Assembly (NCBI GenBank): GCA_003513855.1
Contig: DOTC01000205.1
Location: 1,522 to 12,005, forward strand
Direction of reading: 5' to 3'
From: Deltaproteobacteria bacterium
Lineage (GTDB): Bacteria; Desulfobacterota; Deferrimicrobia; Deferrimicrobiales; Deferrimicrobiaceae
Length of the DNA stretch: 10,484 nucleotides
Shown here: positions 1 to 5,585 of the stretch, piece by piece
How the letters are laid out: every line of letters begins with the position of its first letter
Position numbering within the stretch: position 1 is the first letter of the stretch
Notes under the pieces: generated by a model
Databases searched by the model: none
What the model was told of the DNA's origin: nothing
Seen by the model: the letters and a program-made list of their open reading frames with translations, nothing else
Position numbers and translations under genes: made by a program

Positions 1-125
1 GAGTAGGCATCGAGGAGATCCACATCCGTCTGTCCCGTTTCCCCGACCTCGCACCGGCCGGAATCCCGTTCCCGGCTTTCGTCGACGCGCAACAGCCGAA
101 GGGTGTCCACGGGCGTTCCTCTCAT
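1..125 (-). CDS. N-terminal fragment of a leftward gene, function uncertain (possibly an HtrA-like serine protease)
   Basis: Only the first 41 complete codons plus two bases lie in the window; the gene runs off the left edge. The ATG at 123-125 follows an excellent Shine-Dalgarno (AGGAGG then six bases), and the frame stays open to the edge, so this is very likely a real gene start. The visible peptide begins MRGTPVDTLRLLRVDESRE, is hydrophilic, lacks a signal peptide and ends in DVDLLDAYS. As I remember it, LLDAYS-type segments sit just before the protease domain in some cytoplasmic HtrA/DegP-like S1C peptidases, but no catalytic residue is visible, so the family is only a guess. The gene is divergent from the DUF4139 gene, with 177 bases between the two starts. 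Confidence 0.55.
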   Translation of the reverse strand, partial: MRGTPVDTLRLLRVDESRERDSGRCEVGETGQTDVDLLDAY

Positions 126-302
126 AGCGCACCTCCTCTTTCCATCGGGTAATTTCCTTCCCTATTGTTCGATGCATCAAAGAGCCTGAAGTATCCGGGA
201 TGGAGACGGCCGTCCCGTGGAGGGACAGGTTGGTTGTCCGCGCGGGAACTTTTCTTGCCGAACGGGTGTCGAACCGGTACCCTCTTTTCCCAGGAGGCTC
301 CC

Positions 303-1805
303 ATGAAGAGCATGCTGTCCCTGGTGGCGCTCCTCGCCGCAGCCCCGGTCCTGGCCCAGACGCAGTTGACCATCTATAACCAGAACTTCGCCACCGTGAA
401 GGAAACCCGTGTCCTGGACCTTCACGGGGGCGAAAACGAAGTGCGCGTTACCGACATCACCGCGCATCTCGAACCGGATTCGGTCGTGCTGCGCGACCTC
501 CAGGACCCCGACGCCCTCCGGATTCTCGAGCAGAACTACGAGAGCGATCCCCTGAGCGAAGGATTGCTTCTGCAAAAATACGAGGGGAAGGTGCTGGATT
601 TCGAGGTCACCATTCCGCATACGGGCGAAAAGAGGATCGTGAAAGGCAGGGTCCTGCGGAGCGGGTACGTCCCCCACGCATCGTCGTTCCGGCGATACGG
701 GCGGCAATACTCCGCGCGACAGACGGCGTACAGCCAGCCGCAGGGAGGAGGGCAAGCCATCGTGGAGGTGGACGGGAAGATCCAGTTCGGCCTGCCGGGG
801 AAGCCGATCTTCGATGCCCTCGGTCCGAAGGCGTTCCTGAAGCCGACCCTGTTGTGGAAGCTCTGGGCCGCCGCCGCGGGAAAACACGACGTGGAGTTCT
901 CGTATCTGTCGGGCGGAATGCGGTGGGAGGCCACATACAACGCCATCGCGCCGGAAACGGGGGACACGTTCGATCTGATCGGCTGGATCACTCTGGAGAA
1001 TATGAGCGGCAAGGACTTCGAGAACGCCAGCGTCAAGCTCATGGCCGGCGACGTGGCGAGGGCCAGACCGGAAGACGAACGGTCCCTGGAATACGGTGCC
1101 TTGGAGAGCCGATCGGACGTCGTCCCGCCAGCCGTCACGGAGCGCGCCTTCGAGGAGTACCACCTCTACACGCTGCCGCGGCCCACGACGGTTCTGGACC
1201 GGGAGATCAAGCAGGTGGAGTTCGTCCGCGCAGCCCGGGTCCCCGCCCAGCGAATCTACGTCTATGACGGGTTTCAACCGGACCGGAGCACCCGGGGGTG
1301 GGATTCCCGCACCATCCGGACGCGGCCGGAATACGGCACGCAATCGAGCCCGAAGGTCTGGGTGATGCTCGAGTTCCGGAACACGGAGGGATCCAACCTC
1401 GGCTTGGCGCTGCCGAAAGGAACGGTGAAGCTCTACCGGCGCGACGTGGACAACCGGAACGAATTCATCGGGGAGGACCGGATCGACCATACACCGAAGG
1501 ACGAAACCGTACGGCTCTATACGGGCAACGCCTTCGACCTGGTCGGCGAACGGCGCCAGACGAATTTCCGGCTGGACACGAACAACCATTGGGCCGAGGA
1601 GACATTCGAGATCAAGGTGCGCAACCACAAGAAGGAGACGGTCGAAATCCGCGTGGTCGAGCACATGGTTCGGTGGATCGAGTGGGAGCTGAAGTCGAAA
1701 TCGATGCCCTTCCAAACATCCGACGCCCGAACGATCGAATTCCGCCCGAAGGTTCCCGCCGGCGGCGAGTCCGTGATCACCTACACGGTTCGCTATTCCT
1801 GGTGA
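303..1805 (+). CDS. Exported DUF4139 domain-containing protein
   Basis: This encodes a 500-residue secreted or periplasmic protein of the DUF4139 family, whose biochemical role is unknown. The ATG at 303 is chosen because AGGAGG (292-297) lies five bases upstream and the protein then begins with a clean signal peptide: MKSMLSLVALLAAAPVLA, with probable cleavage after the ALA near residue 18. The same frame is open upstream to 165, but that extension has no ribosome binding site and would bury the signal peptide. The mature N-terminus (TQLTIYNQNFATVKETR) is a typical beta-rich opening of this family. The family core is recognisable at LSGGMRWEATY (about 202-212), GWITLENMSGKDFENA, and GEDRIDHTPKDE (390-401) followed by a VGERRQTNFR segment. 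The protein ends in a beta-rich tail, VITYTVRYSW. No membrane anchor is visible after the signal peptide. It appears monocistronic, since the next gene is convergent. No good rho-independent terminator follows it: a CCCCG/CGGGG stem at 1815-1831 lacks a T-run. Confidence 0.9.
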   Translation: MKSMLSLVALLAAAPVLAQTQLTIYNQNFATVKETRVLDLHGGENEVRVTDITAHLEPDSVVLRDLQDPDALRILEQNYESDPLSEGLLLQKYEGKVLDFEVTIPHTGEKRIVKGRVLRSGYVPHASSFRRYGRQYSARQTAYSQPQGGGQAIVEVDGKIQFGLPGKPIFDALGPKAFLKPTLLWKLWAAAAGKHDVEFSYLSGGMRWEATYNAIAPETGDTFDLIGWITLENMSGKDFENASVKLMAGDVARARPEDERSLEYGALESRSDVVPPAVTERAFEEYHLYTLPRPTTVLDREIKQVEFVRAARVPAQRIYVYDGFQPDRSTRGWDSRTIRTRPEYGTQSSPKVWVMLEFRNTEGSNLGLALPKGTVKLYRRDVDNRNEFIGEDRIDHTPKDETVRLYTGNAFDLVGERRQTNFRLDTNNHWAEETFEIKVRNHKKETVEIRVVEHMVRWIEWELKSKSMPFQTSDARTIEFRPKVPAGGESVITYTVRYSW

Positions 1806-1867
1806 CGCGGTCGACCCCGACCCGAACGGGGAACCGGAATCAGGGCATGCCGCGATTTCCACCGAAT

Positions 1868-1901
1868 AAAAAAAAGGAGGAAGGAATTTCTTCCTTCCTC
1901 C
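1868..1901 (-). terminator. Intrinsic terminator of the small exported-protein gene
   Basis: A perfect 11-bp inverted repeat (GGAGGAAGGAA pairing with TTCCTTCCTCC around a TTTC loop on the + strand, 1876-1901) is flanked at 1868-1875 by eight A on the + strand. On the minus strand this reads as hairpin followed by T8, the standard rho-independent terminator layout. It starts 36 bases after the stop codon of the 84-residue gene. In the + direction there is no T-run after the hairpin, so it should work poorly for the DUF4139 transcript. Confidence 0.9.
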
Positions 1902-1937
1902 CGCCAGGAACTGTGTCCGTCAAGGTTGGCCGGATCC

Positions 1938-2192
1938 TTACGGCGTGTCATCGATCCCCACGCGGAACTGCAAGCCTCCCGCTTCATATACCTCAACATC
2001 TTCCCCCCACTTGGAGGTTTCCTCGGAAGCCAGGGCTCCCGCTCCGATGGGTCCCCGCAGATCATCCACAGGCTGACTGGAAAAACTCTTTTCAATCCCC
2101 CCGTCGGTATTCTCATCCGCCAGGGCACCGGCCGGAATTCCGACCGCCAACAGCGCAACCAAAAGCAACGTTATGAATGAACTTGCCTTCAT
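1938..2192 (-). CDS. Small exported protein of unknown function (84 aa)
   Basis: I do not recognise this family. The ATG at 2190-2192 is preceded by AAAGGAGG seven bases upstream, a strong ribosome binding site. Residues 1-25 form a clear signal peptide: MKAS, then a hydrophobic core FITLLLVALLAVGIPAG, ending in ALA before DENTDGG. The mature peptide is about 59 residues, acidic, without cysteines or membrane segments. It has a low-complexity middle (GPIGAGALASEE) and a more ordered-looking end, KWGEDVEVYEAGGLQFRVGI (61-80), that could form a few beta strands. The gene stands alone: it is convergent with the DUF4139 gene, divergent from the acyltransferase gene, and closed by its own strong terminator. 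The combination of ribosome binding site, signal peptide and terminator makes it a convincing gene despite its size. It is probably a small periplasmic or envelope protein. Confidence 0.8.
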   Translation of the reverse strand: MKASSFITLLLVALLAVGIPAGALADENTDGGIEKSFSSQPVDDLRGPIGAGALASEETSKWGEDVEVYEAGGLQFRVGIDDTP

Positions 2193-2316
2193 CTCTGTTT
2201 CCTCCTTTTCGTTCGTTCTTGACCATCAGTCGTCGGGGGCGGGGAAACCTTACATCCCCCCGGAAGAAATGTGGACATGGCGGATTCAATGATAGAATCA
2301 AGCGAAAAACAGTCGA
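2193..2316. promoter_or_regulatory. Divergent intergenic promoter region
   Basis: These 124 bases separate the starts of the small exported protein (leftward) and the acyltransferase (rightward), so both promoters probably lie here. The stretch 2281-2310 is markedly more A/T-rich than its surroundings. Weak candidate boxes are TGGACA (2272-2277) with TAGAAT (2293-2298) and a short 15-base spacer for the rightward gene, and TATCAT on the minus strand (2289-2294) with a poor -35 for the leftward gene. No convincing sigma-54 (TGGCAC-N5-TTGC) site is seen. The boxes are suggestions only; the region call is firmer. Confidence 0.35.
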
Positions 2317-3747
2317 ATGAGCGGAACCGTTACCCTCCCCATCTGGGCCGCCGCAATCCTGTTCCTTCTCGCAGCGTGGGCGGCCGTCGACCGCCTTCTG
2401 CTTCCGGGCGTCCGCTGGTTCATCCGCCGTCGCGTCAACCTGGTGCTCGAGGAGATCGGGAAACGCCTGCACCTGGAGGTCCGCCCCTTCTCCCTGACCA
2501 GGAGACAGGTGCTGATCGACCGACTGATGTACGACCCGAAGATCCTGGAGACTGCGGGAGCCCACTCGAGGGAACAGAACACCCCGCGCAACGTCGTGAT
2601 GGCGGAGGTCGAGCGCTATGCGAAGGAGATCGTCCCCTCCTTCAACGCATACGCCTACTTCCGGGTCGGCTACTGGGTCGCGAAAAAGACGGCGCGGATG
2701 ATGTACCGGGTGCGTGTGGGCTTCACGGACGAAGCGGGACTTGCCGCCGTAGACCCGAAATCGAGCGTGGTGTTCGTCATGAACCACCGCAGCAACATGG
2801 ACTACGTCCTCGTGGCCTACCTTGCGGCGACCCGCACGGCCTTGAGCTACGCCGTAGGGGAATGGGCGAGGATCTGGCCACTCCAGACACTCATACGCTC
2901 TCTCGGCGCATACTTCATCCGGCGAAACTCCGGGAATCCCCTGTACCGTCTCGTCCTGGAGCGCTACGTCGCGATGGCCACCGAGGGAGGGGTCGTGCAG
3001 GCGATCTTCCCGGAAGGAGGATTGACACGCGACGGGTCGCTGAGGCCTCCGAAGCTCGGCCTTCTCGACTATATGACCCGCTCCTTCGACCCCGGCGGGC
3101 AGAGGGACATCGTCTTCATCCCGGTCGGGATCAACTACGACCGGACCTTCGAGGACCGCAGCCAGCTGTTGTCCCTAGACCAGGGAGTCCCACGGAAAAG
3201 CCGCGTGTTTGTGGTCGGAACCTCCCTGCGGTTCCTTCTGCACAATCTTTCCCTCATGATCCGAGGCCGGTGGTACCGGTTCGGCTATGCGTGCGTGAAC
3301 TTCGGCTCACCGGTCTCCCTGAAGGGATACTGCCGCAGGCGTGGAATCGACTTTCGGGCGATCCGCAGGGAAGAACGGTTCGCGAAGGTGGAAGAGCTGG
3401 CCGGGGAGCTCATGGCGGCCGTCGGGACCATGATCCCGGTGCTTCCGGTTTCCCTCGTGGCGACCGCGTTCCTGAACCAGGGGGGGAACCGCTGGAGCGA
3501 GCTCGACCTGAAAGCCGAAGTGCACCGGCTGCTCACCTCGCTTGCCGCGGCGGGCGCCCACATCTACATCCCCCGCAGGGACTACGATTACGCCGTCAAC
3601 GTCGGTCTGCGAATGCTTACCCTTCGTCGCCTGGTGGAGGAAAAGGACGGGCTCTATGCCGCCGACCCTCGTCACATTCCTCTGCTTCGCTATTACGCCA
3701 ACGCCATCCGACACCTGTTTCCCGCAGGGGAATCCCCTACCGCTTGA
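2317..3747 (+). CDS. PlsB-like glycerol-3-phosphate acyltransferase family protein
   Basis: This 476-residue protein belongs to the PlsB/LPLAT acyltransferase superfamily, which moves an acyl group from acyl-CoA or acyl-ACP to the sn-1 position of glycerol 3-phosphate in membrane lipid synthesis. The family blocks are in order: the HX4D motif in NHRSNMDY (H157, D162), the block GAYFIRR (197-203), the phosphate-binding block FPEGGLTRDG (231-240), and IPVGINYDR starting one residue before P269. The N-terminus has one likely membrane helix (about 8-28) followed by an Arg-rich stretch, fitting a protein held at the inner membrane face. E. coli PlsB is about 807 residues; this protein is shorter at both ends and stops just after LRYYANAIRHLF, which resembles the YYRNNI segment of PlsB, so it is a compact form. 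The ATG at 2317 is the first start after an in-frame stop (2293-2295), but it has no clear Shine-Dalgarno, so its translation may be weak or unusual. Its 3' end overlaps the TPR gene tail to tail. Substrate preference cannot be read from the sequence. Confidence 0.88.
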   Translation: MSGTVTLPIWAAAILFLLAAWAAVDRLLLPGVRWFIRRRVNLVLEEIGKRLHLEVRPFSLTRRQVLIDRLMYDPKILETAGAHSREQNTPRNVVMAEVERYAKEIVPSFNAYAYFRVGYWVAKKTARMMYRVRVGFTDEAGLAAVDPKSSVVFVMNHRSNMDYVLVAYLAATRTALSYAVGEWARIWPLQTLIRSLGAYFIRRNSGNPLYRLVLERYVAMATEGGVVQAIFPEGGLTRDGSLRPPKLGLLDYMTRSFDPGGQRDIVFIPVGINYDRTFEDRSQLLSLDQGVPRKSRVFVVGTSLRFLLHNLSLMIRGRWYRFGYACVNFGSPVSLKGYCRRRGIDFRAIRREERFAKVEELAGELMAAVGTMIPVLPVSLVATAFLNQGGNRWSELDLKAEVHRLLTSLAAAGAHIYIPRRDYDYAVNVGLRMLTLRRLVEEKDGLYAADPRHIPLLRYYANAIRHLFPAGESPTA

Positions 3748-4006
3748 GCTCTTCCATCAGAATGTCGCGGAGCGTCTCCGCGACCGGGGAAGGACCGATT
3801 TCCAGTGCACTTTCCGCACATTCCAGGGCTTCCCTCGCTTTCCCCTTCAATCGCAGCAGGCTGGCCTTGCCCGTCCAGGCCTCGGTGCAGTCCGGCCAAA
3901 CACCGATCGCCCTGTCGTAGATCTCCAGCGCCTCGTCGTATCGTTTTCCCGCTGCGAGGGCGTCGGCTTCCCTCACGTACGCATCGGCGAGTTCTTCAGG
4001 ATCCAT
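3737..4006 (-). CDS. Small TPR-repeat protein (89 aa)
   Basis: The protein is almost entirely two tetratricopeptide repeats: residues about 7-40 (AYVREADALAAGKRYDEALE, then IYDRAIGVWPD) and 41-74 (TEAWTGKASLLRLKGKAREA, then LECAESALEIGP), followed by a short helix DILMEELKR. TPRs form helical protein-binding surfaces; no catalytic residues or signal peptide are present, so it is probably a cytoplasmic adaptor of unknown partner. The ATG at 4004-4006 is preceded by GGAG that overlaps the TAG stop of the DUF302 gene 11 bases upstream, which indicates translational coupling. It is the last gene of the leftward cluster, and its stop (3737-3739) lies inside the 3' end of the convergent acyltransferase gene. 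No T-rich terminator is visible beyond it. Confidence 0.85.
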   Translation of the reverse strand: MDPEELADAYVREADALAAGKRYDEALEIYDRAIGVWPDCTEAWTGKASLLRLKGKAREALECAESALEIGPSPVAETLRDILMEELKR

Positions 4007-4017
4007 CGGGCACTCTC

Positions 4018-4479
4018 CTACGAACCGGGGCGGGAAGCATCCGAAGCCAGCTTTTCCAATGCCCCTTTCATCTTCCGGAGGACCTCGTCACATCCCTTGA
4101 TCCCGTATCGATCCTTCAGGGACTCCGGATTGCTGTACCCAACCCTGACAACCCCTGCCTCGTCCTTCCACACCAGCATCTTCAGAGGAAGGTCGATCCC
4201 GACGCTCTGCTCGCACTGCATCAACGGGGTTCCCCCCTTGGGATTTCCGAAGATCAGCACCTCGGTGGGGCGCAGCTCCATCCCGATTTTCCTGGCCCCT
4301 TCCGCATGATCGATCCGGTCGAAGAGCGTCATCCCCCTCTCCTTTACCAGACGTTCGACCCGGTCCGCGGTTTCCTTCGCGCCGAAGGAACTTTTCACGG
4401 AAACCAGGCCCTCCCCCGCAGACGCCGGCGGGACCGCACACAGGACGAGCAACAGCATGGCAAACGGTATGTTTCGCAT
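4018..4479 (-). CDS. Exported DUF302 domain-containing protein
   Basis: This 153-residue protein has a signal peptide (MRNIPFAMLLLVLCAVPPASA, cut near residue 21) and a single DUF302 domain (about 25-145). The family signature is clear in TPLMQCEQSVGIDLPLKMLV (84-103), followed by WKDE and VGYSNPESL. DUF302 proteins are small alpha/beta proteins of unknown biochemical role. The start at 4477-4479 has GGAGGAGG four bases upstream and gives the clean signal peptide. The frame is open further upstream to 4638, but that part overlaps the aldo/keto reductase gene out of frame and reads as Arg/Pro-rich noise. The mature protein has two cysteines, C89 within the signature and C130 in YGIKGCDEV, which could form a disulfide or bind a ligand in the periplasm; this is speculative. 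It sits 79 bases after the reductase gene and 11 bases before the TPR gene. Confidence 0.9.
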   Translation of the reverse strand: MRNIPFAMLLLVLCAVPPASAGEGLVSVKSSFGAKETADRVERLVKERGMTLFDRIDHAEGARKIGMELRPTEVLIFGNPKGGTPLMQCEQSVGIDLPLKMLVWKDEAGVVRVGYSNPESLKDRYGIKGCDEVLRKMKGALEKLASDASRPGS

Positions 4480-4495
4480 GAGCCTCCTCCTTCGG

Positions 4496-4517
4496 GGTAT
4501 TCCCGTATTAGAATACC
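4496..4517. repeat. Inverted repeat in the leader of the DUF302 gene
   Basis: GGTATTC (4496-4502) and GAATACC (4511-4517) form a perfect 7-bp inverted repeat around an 8-base spacer (CCGTATTA). It lies in the 79-base gap between the reductase stop and the DUF302 start, five bases upstream of the DUF302 Shine-Dalgarno. No T-run follows on either strand, so it is unlikely to be a terminator. It could be a repressor operator, an mRNA hairpin near the ribosome binding site or a processing site. The A/T-rich core (TATTCTAATAC on the minus strand) could also supply a -10 box, but no fitting -35 is seen. Confidence 0.45.
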
Positions 4518-4558
4518 GATTCCGATGGAAGTTTCCCGCCGACGGCAACCCGGGCTTC

Positions 4559-5542
4559 CTATTCGTGGCCAAGGACGGGGTGCGGTTCGTACTGCTCCGC
4601 AAGGGCCTTTCGCTCCTCCTCGTCCAGTTTGATCTCAAGAGCCTTCACCGCTTCCTCGAGTTGTTCCATCCTCGTCGCGCCTACGATCGGGGCCGTCACG
4701 CAGGGCTGCTGCAGAAGCCAGGCGAGAGCGACCTGGGACATGGTCACGCCCCGCTTCCCGGCGACATCCGAGAGCCGTTTGACCACCGCACGATCGCTTG
4801 GACGGTAATACCACTGATGGGCATACCCGTCCGTGCGGGCGCGCACCGTCTCGCCATACCCTTCGGCAGGGGAGATCCTCGTCAGGAATCCCCTCGCCAA
4901 CGGACTCCAGGGCAGGATGCCGATCCCCTCCTTGCGGCAAAGGGGGATCATCTCCCGCTCCTCCTCCCGGTATGCCAGGTTGTAATGGTTCTGCATCGTG
5001 ACGAACCGGCTGCCGCCGTGTTTCTCCGCGGCGCAAAGCATCCGGGCGAACTGCCAGGCGTACATCGATGACGCACCGACATACAGCGCCTTCCCCGAGC
5101 GCACGACCCCGTCGAGCGCCTCGAGGGTCTCCTCGATCGGCGTGGAGGGGTCGAACCGGTGGATCTGGTAGAGGTCGACGTAATCCGTCCCGAGCCTGCG
5201 GAGGCTGTCGTCGATCGAGTGCCGGATATGCTTCCGGGAGAGCCCGCGCTGGTTGGGGTCGTCCCCCATCGCGGAAAACACCTTGGTCGCGATGATCACC
5301 TTGTCCCTGCCCGGCCCGAAATCCCTCAGGGCTTTGCCGAGGATCTCCTCGCTTCGCCCGAGGGAATAGACATCTGCGGTGTCGAAGAAATTGATCCCCA
5401 GCTCGAGTGCGCGCCGGATGAAGGGGCGCCCTTCCTCCTCCTCGAGGACCCATTCCCGCCAGCTCTTCGCACCGTAGCTCATGCACCCCAGGCAGATGCG
5501 GGACACCTTCACGCCTGATGTCCCCAGGTTTATGTATTCCAT
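4559..5542 (-). CDS. YajO-like NAD(P)H-dependent aldo/keto reductase
   Basis: This 327-residue protein is a full-length member of the aldo/keto reductase superfamily, a cytoplasmic (alpha/beta)8 barrel that reduces carbonyl compounds with NADPH. The catalytic tetrad is complete: D54 and Y59 in NFFDTADVYS, K87 in ATKVF, and H128 in DLYQIHRFD. Further family blocks are GASSMYAWQFA (156-166), MQNHYNLAYREEEREMIPLC (183-202), PWSPLARGFL (211-220) and the cofactor-side PIVGATRMEQLEEA (285-298). The overall pattern and the ending PHPVLGHE resemble E. coli YajO closely, but the physiological substrate is unknown. The second of two ATGs is chosen (5540-5542) because the GAGGGG Shine-Dalgarno is eight bases away from it and only two from the first (5546-5548), which would add two residues. 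The gene lies 43 bases after the kinase gene in the same direction; a functional link to signalling is not evident and it may simply be co-transcribed. Confidence 0.93.
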   Translation of the reverse strand: MEYINLGTSGVKVSRICLGCMSYGAKSWREWVLEEEEGRPFIRRALELGINFFDTADVYSLGRSEEILGKALRDFGPGRDKVIIATKVFSAMGDDPNQRGLSRKHIRHSIDDSLRRLGTDYVDLYQIHRFDPSTPIEETLEALDGVVRSGKALYVGASSMYAWQFARMLCAAEKHGGSRFVTMQNHYNLAYREEEREMIPLCRKEGIGILPWSPLARGFLTRISPAEGYGETVRARTDGYAHQWYYRPSDRAVVKRLSDVAGKRGVTMSQVALAWLLQQPCVTAPIVGATRMEQLEEAVKALEIKLDEEERKALAEQYEPHPVLGHE

Positions 5543-5585
5543 TTCCATTTCCCCTCTGGTTTCCCGAAATCCCGGAAGCCGTCCC

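Noticed and set aside
126..302. Divergent promoters between the left-edge gene and the DUF4139 gene
   Set aside because: Promoters probably exist here, but only poor matches to -35/-10 boxes (for example TTGATG on the minus strand near 173-178) are seen, too weak to annotate.
1815..1831. CCCCG/CGGGG inverted repeat after the DUF4139 gene as a terminator
   Set aside because: The stem is only five base pairs and is followed by mixed sequence without a T-run.
177..1862. Open frame of 561 codons on the minus strand opposite the DUF4139 gene
   Set aside because: It mirrors a well-supported gene, has no recognisable domain, and its Arg/Pro/Gly/Val-rich content is typical of antisense reading of GC-rich coding DNA.
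2271..3920. Open frame of 549 codons on the plus strand overlapping the acyltransferase in another frame
   Set aside because: The overlapped frame carries HX4D and the other acyltransferase blocks; this one is Arg/Pro/Gly-rich with no family features.
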